From the NCBI GenBank assembly GCA_023423795.1, contig JAFAEX010000047.1, forward strand, positions 1-7,352: a DNA stretch of 7,352 nucleotides. The letters are read 5' to 3'. The translations under genes and the position numbers were made by a program. This DNA is from Chloroflexota bacterium (GTDB taxonomy: Bacteria > Chloroflexota > Chloroflexia > Thermomicrobiales > UBA6265). Below, one piece after another: positions 1-5,431 of the stretch. Every line of letters starts with the position of its first letter. Positions within the stretch are counted from its first letter, which is position 1. The notes under the pieces are model-generated. The model saw nothing but the letters and a program-made list of their open reading frames with translations. It did no database searches and was not told the DNA's origin.

Positions 1-111
1 AGGGCGCCGGGCCCTCCCCTACGAACGACGAACAGAGTGCGGTATCGATCGAGCGGATTCCGTCGTACCCCGGCGTCGTGGCAGTGAAACGCGGTTCGAG
101 GGCTTCGGCCG
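1..111. other. region downstream of the hydrolase, no feature seen
   Basis: The first 111 bp lie beyond the hydrolase stop codon. I see no gene, clear terminator or repeat in it beyond a short CGAAC(G)A duplication near 22-34. Confidence 0.4.
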
Positions 112-912
112 TCAGCTCGTGAGAAAGGCGACCACTTCCTCGACGAACCGCTCGGGCTGTTCGCGGTGCAGGTTGTGGCCGGCGCCCCGCACCTCGGCCA
201 GCCGCGCGCCGGGCACCAGCCCGGCCAGCCGCGCCGCGTCGTCAACGGCGGTCATGCTCCCCAGGTCCGGATCTCCGCGCAGCACGAGGGTTGGGGCCGC
301 GATCCCGGCCAGCGAATCGATCCGCTCCACCCGCCCGGCGGCCAGATTCTGCTCGGCCTCGGCGCGCAATTCGGCGAAGACGCCGGGGTGGACCGAGCAG
401 ATCGCTTCCGCCCGGCGCAGGCACTCCTCGGGCGTCCACGAGGGGAACTCGGAGGCGTACCAGGCGGCGACGTCCGGGACCGGGGCGGCGTTGAGCCGCT
501 GCCACCCCTCGAACGCCGGCACGATCTCGGGCCTGGTCCGCAGCGGCGGGTCCTCGGCCACGATCCGGCTGGCGCGGCCCGGGGCGTCCGCCGCCCAGGT
601 CAGCGCGACCAGCGCGCCGAGTGAGTGGCCCATCACCAGCGGCCGGTCGAGGGCGAGCGCGTCCAGCGCGGCGTCGAGGTCGGCCGCGTAGTCCGGCAGC
701 AGGTAGCCGGCATCGGGTTGGGCGGAGAGGCCGTGGCCGCGCAGGTCCAGCGCGAACGCCCGGAAACGCTGCCCGAGGGCGTCCGCCACCGGCAGCCACG
801 ATTCGGCGCGGCTGCCGATGCCGTGGAGCAGCACGAGCGGCGGCGCGCCGGGATCGCCCCAGTGGCTGACCGCCAGGTCCACACCGTTGGCCCGGATGAT
901 CTCGCGTTCCAT
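112..912 (-). CDS. alpha/beta-fold hydrolase
   Basis: This 266-aa protein has the full layout of the alpha/beta hydrolase superfamily. The oxyanion-hole motif HGIG is at residues 30-33, followed by the strand motif FALDLRGHG. The nucleophile elbow GHSLG (95-99) puts the catalytic Ser at 97. The acid is probably Asp216 in the LRGDPD segment, and the catalytic His is 246 in GAGHNLH. A helical cap fits residues about 120-200. No signal peptide or membrane segment is visible, so it is probably cytosolic. An upstream in-frame ATG at 948 is open, but the ATG at 912 is preceded by an AGGGA-type ribosome site at good distance and begins exactly at the first conserved strand, so I chose 912. The substrate cannot be told from sequence; esterase, lactonase, haloperoxidase-like and C-C hydrolase members share these motifs. 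It is transcribed divergently from the cupredoxin gene, and no partner gene is visible on its downstream side. Confidence 0.9.
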   Translation of the reverse strand: MEREIIRANGVDLAVSHWGDPGAPPLVLLHGIGSRAESWLPVADALGQRFRAFALDLRGHGLSAQPDAGYLLPDYAADLDAALDALALDRPLVMGHSLGALVALTWAADAPGRASRIVAEDPPLRTRPEIVPAFEGWQRLNAAPVPDVAAWYASEFPSWTPEECLRRAEAICSVHPGVFAELRAEAEQNLAAGRVERIDSLAGIAAPTLVLRGDPDLGSMTAVDDAARLAGLVPGARLAEVRGAGHNLHREQPERFVEEVVAFLTS

Positions 913-1244
913 CGCCGTCCCTCGCTCCCCGCGTCGCGCTGCCGGCAAGGGTAGCCGAGCGGCCCCGCCGGCGCGGAGCCCGGCGAGCGGGCGGCGAAGC
1001 CGGGCCGGGGCTGGCCGAATCCGCCATCAGTGCCCGTTTTCGGACGCCGGTTGGCAGCATCCGCCACGCGAACCGCGTACACTCTCCGGTGGCAACCGCG
1101 CCGAAGGATTCCGGGTGGACCGGGGTTCCCGGCACAACTCGTGCGATCCGTACGGTGGTTATCCGACGGAGGGCGTCGGCAACCGTGGCAATCGCAGGCG
1201 GCGCACGCGGCGTCGAGGTTGGGCTAGTGGAGGGATTCCGTCAG
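913..1244. other. divergent intergenic region
   Basis: This 332-bp gap separates the minus-strand hydrolase from the plus-strand cupredoxin lipoprotein and must hold promoters for both. I see no well-formed -35/-10 pair. TTGGCA at 1051-1056 and TACACT at 1078-1083 are each promoter-like, but their 21-bp spacing is too long. The reading frame of the cupredoxin is open back to about 1089, but the translation there looks like random GC-rich sequence and carries no ribosome site. No repeat or RNA gene was recognised. Confidence 0.5.
1229..1234 (+). promoter_or_regulatory. ribosome binding site of the cupredoxin lipoprotein
   Basis: GGAGGG ends 10 bp before the ATG at 1245. It selects this start over the in-frame upstream codons, and the protein then begins directly with a lipoprotein signal peptide. 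Confidence 0.75.
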
Positions 1245-2024
1245 ATGTCGAAGCGCTGGTTCACGATGGTTCCGACCGCCGCGCTGGCGCTCGCCGTGCT
1301 GGCTGCCTGCGGCGGCACCGCGCCGGAAACGGGCGACGTGACGCGCGTCCCGGACGCGGCGAACGCCCCGGCTACCGAAGCGCCGGCCGACGACGCCGCC
1401 ACCGATGACGCGGCGACCGACGAGGGCACGGCGGAAGCCACCGACGCCGCCACCGAGGAAGCCACGGAAGCGGCGACCGAGGAAGCCGCCACCGACGCGG
1501 CCGCCTCGCCGGCTGCCGCCGACGACGCCACCCCGGCCGCGGCTATCGCCGCCGACGAGGCGACCCCGGCCGCCGCGTCCGCCGACGAGGCCACGCCGGC
1601 CGCTGCCGCCGATGAGGCGACGCCAGCCGCCGCGATGTCCGACGCCGCCACCCCGGCTGCTGCCGCCGCCGACGAGGCGACCCCGGCCGTCGCTGACGAG
1701 GCCACCCCGGCAGCCGACGGCGCGACGCCCGAAGCCGCAGCCGGTGATGCGGCGATGCAGGAGTTCACCGTCGTCTCGCGCGACATCTTCTTCGATCCGA
1801 AGGAGCTGACGATCCCGGCCGACACCGAGGTCCTCATCCACCTGCCGAACGAGGGCGCCGCGCCGCACAACTTCGTGATCGAGGAGCTGGGCGTGCGCGC
1901 CGAGCAGGCCCCGGGTGAAGAGCACGAAATCACCCTCACCGCGCCGGCCGGCACCTACGACTACATCTGCGACATCCCGGGCCACAAGGAGGCCGGCATG
2001 GTCGGCGTCCTGACCGTGGAGTAA
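1245..2024 (+). CDS. cupredoxin (blue-copper) lipoprotein with long Ala/Thr/Pro linker
   Basis: This 259-aa exported protein probably carries electrons or binds copper at the outer face of the membrane. The start MSKRW gives a short signal peptide ending in the lipobox LAAC, so Cys22 should be lipid-anchored. Residues about 44-84 are Thr/Glu/Asp/Ala-rich. Residues 93-162 hold eight ATPA-type repeats (typical unit DEATPAAA). Residues 171-259 form the cupredoxin domain, with His208 (APHNF), then Cys242, His247 and Met252 in the spacing C-x4-H-x4-M. This is a complete type 1 copper ligand set, and as far as I recall the same spacing as auracyanin of Chloroflexus. The linker likely acts as a flexible spacer or wall-spanning stalk. 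No oxidase or electron-transfer complex gene lies nearby, so its partner is unknown. A strong hairpin follows the stop codon. Confidence 0.9.
   Translation: MSKRWFTMVPTAALALAVLAACGGTAPETGDVTRVPDAANAPATEAPADDAATDDAATDEGTAEATDAATEEATEAATEEAATDAAASPAAADDATPAAAIAADEATPAAASADEATPAAAADEATPAAAMSDAATPAAAAADEATPAVADEATPAADGATPEAAAGDAAMQEFTVVSRDIFFDPKELTIPADTEVLIHLPNEGAAPHNFVIEELGVRAEQAPGEEHEITLTAPAGTYDYICDIPGHKEAGMVGVLTVE
1521..1730 (+). repeat. in-frame ATPA repeat tract in the cupredoxin linker
   Basis: The DNA here encodes eight tandem, slightly uneven copies of a DEATPAAA-like peptide, with units of roughly 24-33 bp. Two 25-bp stretches, at 1548-1572 and 1665-1689, are identical. All length changes keep the frame, which fits a repeat that expands and contracts by slippage or recombination under protein-level selection. 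Confidence 0.8.
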
Positions 2025-2063
2025 GCGGCGTCGCCGAATACTCCGGCCCCGGCGCCGTAGCCG

Positions 2064-2096
2064 ACGCCCCGCCGCGGTCCGTCCGCGGCGGGGCGT
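2064..2096 (+). terminator. hairpin after the cupredoxin gene
   Basis: A perfect 14-bp GC-rich stem (arms 2064-2077 and 2083-2096) with a 5-base loop starts 39 bp after the cupredoxin stop codon. There is no run of T after it, so it is either a U-tract-poor terminator or an mRNA 3' stabiliser. Confidence 0.6.
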
Positions 2097-2200
2097 TCGC
2101 GTATCGCCCGCGCCCACCGGTCCCCGGGCCGGTGACATCGCGGCAGGGGCGGCCAGAAGGAATCGGCGCGATTCCGCGCCAAGCGATCGGAGGAACGACG
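2097..2200 (+). promoter_or_regulatory. aldolase leader with alternative hairpins and ribosome site
   Basis: GGAGG at 2189-2193 lies 7 bp before the ATG at 2201 and fixes the start. Upstream are a 6-bp stem at 2115-2120/2129-2134 and two overlapping, mutually exclusive stems. One is GGAATC/GATTCC (2159-2164/2170-2175). The other is GGCGCG/CGCGCC with an ATTC tetraloop (2165-2170/2175-2180). No clear -35/-10 pair was found. Whether the hairpins matter for regulation is unknown. Confidence 0.4.
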
Positions 2201-3694
2201 ATGACTGCCCACGACGCCCTGCATGCCGTTGCCCCAGACGTACCGGCGCTGCTCCAGTCCCTCGACGGCGTGCTCCGCGTGGAAGGCGACGGCGTTGCCG
2301 TCATCGACGACGCCGGGTTGCGCGGGCGCGCGATCGACGACCTCGTCCGCAACGCCGTTTTCGCCGACGACCCGGTGCGCTCCTCGGCGCGCTGGCTGGT
2401 GCGGCAGGCCGCCGTCGCGCTCGGCGCGTTCCCGGCATCGATCAACGACCTGTACATGGCGGCGGGCCGCGGCGAATACGCCAACGCCACCGCGCCCGCG
2501 ATCAACGTCCGCGGGCTGTCGTGGGACACGATGCGGGCCATCTTCCGCGCCGCGAAGGCCAACGACTGCAAGATCGTGCTCTTCGAACTCGCCCGCTCCG
2601 AAATGGGCTACACCGAGCAGCGCCCCGGCGAATACGCCACCGTCGCGTTCGGCGCGGCGATCAAGGAAGGGCACCGCGGCCCCGTCTTCGTGCAGGGCGA
2701 CCACTACCAGATCAACGCCAAGCGCTACGCCGCCGACGCCGAGGGCGAGGTCCGCGCGGTCCGCGAACTCGCCGCCGAGGCGATCGCCGCCGGCTATTTC
2801 AACATCGACATCGACGCCTCCACCATCGTCGATCTCGCCCTGCCCACCCTGCGCGAGCAGCAGACGCTCAACGCGCGCCATACGGCCGAACTGACCCGCG
2901 CCATCCGCGAGGTCGAACCGGCCGGCGTCACCGTCTCCGTCGGCGGCGAGATCGGCGAAGTCGGGGAGCGCAACTCGACCGTCGAGGACCTGCACGCCTT
3001 CATGGAGCAGTTCGAGACGCTGCTGGCCGACGAGTCGAAGGCGGCGGGCCGGGACCTGACCGGCATCAGCAAGGTCAGCGTCCAGACCGGCACCAGCCAC
3101 GGCGGCATCGTGCTGCCGGACGGCACATTGCAGGAGGTCGCGGTCGATTTCGCCGCCCTCGCCGAATTGTCACGCGAGGCCCGCGAGCGGTACGGCATGG
3201 GCGGCGCGGTCCAGCACGGCGCGTCCACCCTGCCGGCAGAGTTCTTCGACAAGTTCGCCGAGGCCAACGCGGTCGAGGTCCACCTCGCGACGGCGTTCCA
3301 GAACATCGTCTTCGACCACCCGGCCTTCCCGGCCGCGCTGCGCGACGAGATCTACGCCTACCTGGCGGCGAACCACGCCGACGAGCGCAAGCCGAACCAG
3401 ACCGACGCGCAGTTCCACTACGGCGCGCGCAAGCGTGCCTGGGGCCCGTTCAAGGCGAAACTGTGGGCGCTGCCCGAGGAGGTCCGCAACGAACTGGCCG
3501 CCTCGCTGGAGGACCAGTTCAGCCTCGTCATGCGGCGGCTGGGCGTCGCCAACACCGGCGCGCTGGTCGATCGCATCGTGCGGCCGGTCGATGTGCCGGT
3601 GCCCGCGCCGGAGGGTCTGCTGGCCGGGCTGCGCGGCGAGCGGGTGGCCGCAGTCGGCGGCCGTGAAACCTACGAGCAGGTCGAGGGCGAGTAG
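2201..3694 (+). CDS. class II (metal-dependent) aldolase, fructose-bisphosphate aldolase superfamily
   Basis: This 497-aa protein belongs to the zinc-dependent class II aldolase barrel family, which cleaves ketose bisphosphates to dihydroxyacetone phosphate and an aldehyde. The family hallmarks appear in order: GDH at 166-168 (catalytic Asp167 and zinc ligand His168), NIDIDAS at 201-207 (equivalent to the usual M-x-D-x-S), GGEIGEVGE from 248 (Glu250), GTSHGG at 297-302 (His300) and VQHGASTLP from 337 (His339). The usual NIDTD strand after the last His reads HLATA (361-365), so the residues matching the catalytic Asn and the two Asp are changed. It is longer than typical ~300-360-aa enzymes, with about 80 extra N-terminal residues and a C-terminal extension from about 385 (QFHYGARKRAWGPFK). 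The cytosolic sugar-phosphate aldolase role is well supported; the exact substrate (fructose-, tagatose- or another bisphosphate) is not. It is followed 6 bp later by the GNAT gene. Confidence 0.85.
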   Translation: MTAHDALHAVAPDVPALLQSLDGVLRVEGDGVAVIDDAGLRGRAIDDLVRNAVFADDPVRSSARWLVRQAAVALGAFPASINDLYMAAGRGEYANATAPAINVRGLSWDTMRAIFRAAKANDCKIVLFELARSEMGYTEQRPGEYATVAFGAAIKEGHRGPVFVQGDHYQINAKRYAADAEGEVRAVRELAAEAIAAGYFNIDIDASTIVDLALPTLREQQTLNARHTAELTRAIREVEPAGVTVSVGGEIGEVGERNSTVEDLHAFMEQFETLLADESKAAGRDLTGISKVSVQTGTSHGGIVLPDGTLQEVAVDFAALAELSREARERYGMGGAVQHGASTLPAEFFDKFAEANAVEVHLATAFQNIVFDHPAFPAALRDEIYAYLAANHADERKPNQTDAQFHYGARKRAWGPFKAKLWALPEEVRNELAASLEDQFSLVMRRLGVANTGALVDRIVRPVDVPVPAPEGLLAGLRGERVAAVGGRETYEQVEGE

Positions 3695-3700
3695 CGGCCG

Positions 3701-4276
3701 GTGACCGGCGAACGCGCGCCGACCGCGAACGCGCCCCGCGTGGGCGAGGCCGGGGTGGGGGATGCCGGGCAACCGGCGTTCTTCGCCCCGGCCGGTCGTC
3801 TTCCGGACGGCGTGTCGATCGGCCCGGTCGCCTGGCGCGAACTGGCCGCCGTCTCCCGCCTGCAACGACGGGTGTTCCGGGCTGGCCTCGCTTACCGGCT
3901 GCCGACGCTGGCGATGCTGAAGGTGCTGCCCGGCGGCCGGTTCCTCGTCGCCCGCCACGGCGGCGATATCGTCGGCTGCGCGATTGGCGACCAGGAGGGT
4001 GGGCGGCCGCGGGTGGTCAACCTCGCGGTCGATCCCGGCTGGCGGGGCCGGGGCATCGGCGGCGCGCTGCTGGCCGTGCTCGAAGAAGAATTGCCCGGCG
4101 ACGACATCGTGCTCATGGTCGAGACGGGCAACACCGTCGCCCGCGCCCTCTACCTGCGCGCCGGCTACCAGCCCGACGGCAGCGCCGCCAACTACTACGG
4201 CCCGGGCCGCCACGGCGTCTGGATGCGCAAGCGCCGCGACGGGCAGCCGTCGTCGTCGGAGCGGTTGCTGCTCTGA
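3701..4276 (+). CDS. GNAT-family N-acetyltransferase, RimI-like
   Basis: This 191-aa protein has the acetyl-CoA-binding fold of GNAT enzymes. Motif A is VVNLAVDPGWRGRGIGGALL (105-124), with the pyrophosphate-binding loop RGRGIG at 115-120. Motif B is NTVARALYLRAGY (144-156). The tail ANYYGPG...VWMRK resembles RimI-type protein N-terminal acetyltransferases, so a protein or peptide amine is a reasonable substrate guess. The gene begins 6 bp after the aldolase stop codon, so the two are probably cotranscribed and translationally coupled. The start is the GTG at 3701; GAGGG 13 bp upstream, inside the aldolase end, is a distant ribosome site. Because the first ~36 residues are Ala/Pro/Gly-rich and lie before the domain, GTG codons at 3740 or 3755 are possible alternatives. 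Ser-rich C-terminus; no signal peptide. Confidence 0.85.
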   Translation: MTGERAPTANAPRVGEAGVGDAGQPAFFAPAGRLPDGVSIGPVAWRELAAVSRLQRRVFRAGLAYRLPTLAMLKVLPGGRFLVARHGGDIVGCAIGDQEGGRPRVVNLAVDPGWRGRGIGGALLAVLEEELPGDDIVLMVETGNTVARALYLRAGYQPDGSAANYYGPGRHGVWMRKRRDGQPSSSERLLL

Positions 4277-4321
4277 TCCGGGAGCCGGTCAGTCATCGGG
4301 CGTTCCGTCGCGGTCACCCGG

Positions 4322-4340
4322 CGGTCTGGCCTGCCGACCG
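4322..4340 (+). terminator. possible weak hairpin after the GNAT gene
   Basis: CGGTC...GACCG arms, with more G/C pairs inside and one bulged T, form a short hairpin 46 bp past the GNAT stop. It has a tight loop and no T run, so the assignment is tentative. Confidence 0.25.
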
Positions 4341-4413
4341 TGCCTCCCGATCGTCGTCCCCTCCATCACGGCGAACAGTGGGACCCGCAGGCCTTCTACC
4401 CGGTAGTTTTTTA

Positions 4414-4457
4414 GGTATTTGTTCGGTATTTATTCGGCGTTTATTCGGTGTCTCTTC
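4414..4457 (+). repeat. left array of four 11-bp AT-rich units (GGTATTTATTC)
   Basis: There are four head-to-tail 11-bp units: GGTATTTGTTC, GGTATTTATTC, GGCGTTTATTC and GGTGTCTCTTC. A degenerate copy with a six-T run precedes them (4402-4413). The T tracts recur every 11 bp, about one helical turn. The base composition contrasts sharply with the GC-rich surroundings. Confidence 0.8.
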
Positions 4458-4500
4458 GATCGCGGAACACCGCATACGTACGCGCTTTCCTAGCCGCATC

Positions 4501-4594
4501 GGAGTTTCTTCGTTCCCCCCTCCCACGCAGCGCGCGAAACGCCACCCGTCCCGATTGCGCGCGCGAGGCTGGCAGGGGGACGCCGAAGAAACCC
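4501..4594. repeat. inner inverted pair of the 11-bp repeat element
   Basis: A single 11-bp unit at 4502-4512 (GAGTTTCTTCG) faces its near-exact reverse complement at 4584-4594 (10 of 11 positions). The similarity continues inward through a C-rich stretch to about 4525 and a G-rich stretch back to about 4570. The pair sits symmetrically between the left and right arrays. Confidence 0.6.
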
Positions 4595-4626
4595 GAAATC
4601 CGCATGTTCATGGGAAAACCGCTACC

Positions 4627-4670
4627 GAATAAACGGCGAGAAAATACCGAAGAAACGCCGAATAAACCGG
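4627..4670 (-). repeat. right array of four 11-bp units, opposite orientation
   Basis: The units are GAATAAACGGC, GAGAAAATACC, GAAGAAACGCC and GAATAAACCGG. They are reverse-complement versions of the left-array unit, so the two arrays face each other across 169 bp. Again the A tracts are spaced by 11 bp. Confidence 0.75.
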
Positions 4671-4695
4671 CGTGGTGGCGTCGTCGCTCCGGCCA

Positions 4696-4744
4696 CCACC
4701 CACCCCGTCATCCCGAGCCTGTCGAGGGATGACGGGGTGGGTGG
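4696..4744. repeat. 19-bp perfect palindrome (REP-like element or bidirectional terminator)
   Basis: Arms 4696-4714 and 4726-4744 are perfect 19-bp reverse complements around an 11-base loop GAGCCTGTCGA. The core, with a GTCATCCC arm, a GAGCCTGTCGA loop and a GGGATGAC arm, resembles dispersed intergenic palindromes known from many GC-rich bacteria. It lies between convergent genes, so it could also terminate transcription from both sides. Confidence 0.8.
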
Positions 4745-4829
4745 CGTCCGCGGGCATCCGAAACGGGTTCGCAGAGGAACGCGGGGATGATGGCGTTTGC
4801 CCGATCGATGCGGATACCCGGCGTCCGGC

Positions 4830-4849
4830 GGGCGCGATTCATCGCGCCC
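4830..4849. repeat. short palindrome, copy 1 (GGGCGCGATTCATCGCGCCC)
   Basis: Nine-base arms GGGCGCGAT and ATCGCGCCC meet around two bases, giving a near-perfect small hairpin. It shares GGCGCGATTCAT with a second copy 51 bp downstream. Confidence 0.65.
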
Positions 4850-4880
4850 GTGCAACCCGCGGCGATTTGGCCCGCATGTA

Positions 4881-4900
4881 GGGGCGCGATTCATTGCACC
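4881..4900. repeat. short palindrome, copy 2 (degenerate)
   Basis: Repeats GGGCGCGATTCAT of copy 1 in the same orientation. Its right arm reads TGCACCC instead of CGCGCCC, so the hairpin is imperfect. It is preceded by CATGTAGG, an extension I recall from dispersed intergenic repeats of this kind. Confidence 0.5.
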
Positions 4901-5075
4901 CGCCGCTTCGATGCGATGACGAATTTGGCAACCGCCACCGTCGCGCCCGCCGCTCTGACGCCCCGGGCCATTGCTGCAAAACGCAAGCGTGCCCGAACGC
5001 CCCGCGCCCGGTACGCGTGCGCAACCGGCATCAACGTGCCCGACCGTGGCCGGTGTTCGCGGCGGACACCAATCG

Positions 5076-5333
5076 CTACCGCGACGGCTCCGCGCCGTGG
5101 CCACGGCGGCAGGAGAGGCGGCACCGCTTGCGCCAATGGTTGCAGGCGTCCTGGCAGTCGCCGTCGGTGGCGACGCAGCCGCGCCGGCATCCGTCGTGGG
5201 CGGCATCGCAGGCCGGCTCGCAGTGGTCGCTCCACGGCCCCGCGCTGCCGGCCGGTTCAGCGGCCGGGCGGCCCGCCACCCACGACCTCAGCCCGCTCGC
5301 CCGCACGACCCGTCCGATCCACCTCGCGTCCAC
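5076..5333 (-). CDS. small cysteine-rich protein with four 11-residue CxxxC repeats
   Basis: I do not recognise a family for this 85-aa protein. Cysteines fall at 38, 42, 49, 53, 60, 64, 71 and 75, that is C-x3-C-x6 repeated with an exact 11-residue period four times. The four 33-bp DNA units have diverged, so the pattern is held at protein level. About 78 of 85 codons end in G or C, as expected for a real gene here. The start is a GTG; AGGGAGGG lies about 10 bases upstream. No signal peptide or membrane segment is evident in the 37-residue N-terminus. CxxxC pairs on a helix are seen in disulfide-stapled hairpins and in metal (copper or zinc) binding bundles; either is possible. It follows the thiamine-type binding protein gene by about 98 bp on the same strand and may share its transcript. 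Confidence 0.65.
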   Translation of the reverse strand: MDARWIGRVVRASGLRSWVAGRPAAEPAGSAGPWSDHCEPACDAAHDGCRRGCVATDGDCQDACNHWRKRCRLSCRRGHGAEPSR

Positions 5334-5339
5334 GGCGCC

Positions 5340-5405
5340 GATTCCCTCCCTTCGCCCCGGCAGGGCCGTTCAGGCACGTTCCCTGCCAAAGCAGAGGAGG
5401 GATCG
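5340..5405 (-). promoter_or_regulatory. structured leader covering the ribosome site of the cysteine-rich gene
   Basis: On the minus-strand transcript, GATCCCTCC (5397-5405) can pair with GGAGGG-A-ATC (5340-5348), which includes the Shine-Dalgarno. Nested inside is a 7-bp stem GGCAGGG/CCCTGCC (5381-5387 with 5359-5365). The fold could hide the ribosome site, or serve as a 3' hairpin for the upstream gene. It matches no riboswitch class I know. Confidence 0.4.
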
Positions 5406-5431
5406 GTCGCCGGTGATACGTCCGCCTGCCG

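Larger units (their letters stand above)
4277..5075. other. convergent intergenic region filled with repeats
   Basis: About 800 bp lies between the end of the plus-strand aldolase/GNAT unit and the end of the minus-strand cysteine-rich gene. Open frames in it have no ribosome sites and translate to Arg/Pro/Ala-rich or repeat-derived peptides. It contains the 11-bp arrays, the nested inverted pair, the 19-bp palindrome and the GGCGCGATTCAT elements listed separately. From about 4905 to 5075 I see nothing beyond a possible 5-bp hairpin (5052-5070) after the cysteine-rich gene. Confidence 0.6.

Noticed and set aside
913..948. Upstream ATG for the hydrolase at 948
   Set aside because: The extra 12 residues (MPAARRGERGTA) lie over the ribosome site of the better ATG at 912.
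1051..1083. Promoter TTGGCA / TACACT for the cupredoxin gene
   Set aside because: The 21-bp spacing is outside the usual 16-18 bp, so I did not list it as a promoter.
1224..2138. Long minus-strand open frames opposite the cupredoxin gene
   Set aside because: They are antisense to the repetitive Ala/Thr/Pro-coding tract, translate to Gly/Arg- or Ala/Ser-rich sequence, and have no ribosome site or domain.
1961..3100. Minus-strand 379-residue open frame opposite the aldolase
   Set aside because: Mirror of high-GC codon use in the aldolase; no domain, and the plus strand carries a recognisable enzyme.
4402..4670. CRISPR array
   Set aside because: The units are 11 bp, directly adjacent with no spacers, and vary in sequence; no cas gene is present.
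4378..4732. Open frames across the 11-bp arrays
   Set aside because: The peptides merely reflect 33-bp (three-unit) translation of the repeat (RRLFGV-like); no ribosome site, and AT-rich composition unlike neighbouring genes.
4622..5206. 194-residue minus-strand open frame overlapping the cysteine-rich gene in another frame
   Set aside because: It runs through the palindromes and arrays, reads as low-complexity Ala/Thr/Pro, and contains the TPSSLDRLGMTG-like translation typical of intergenic palindromes.
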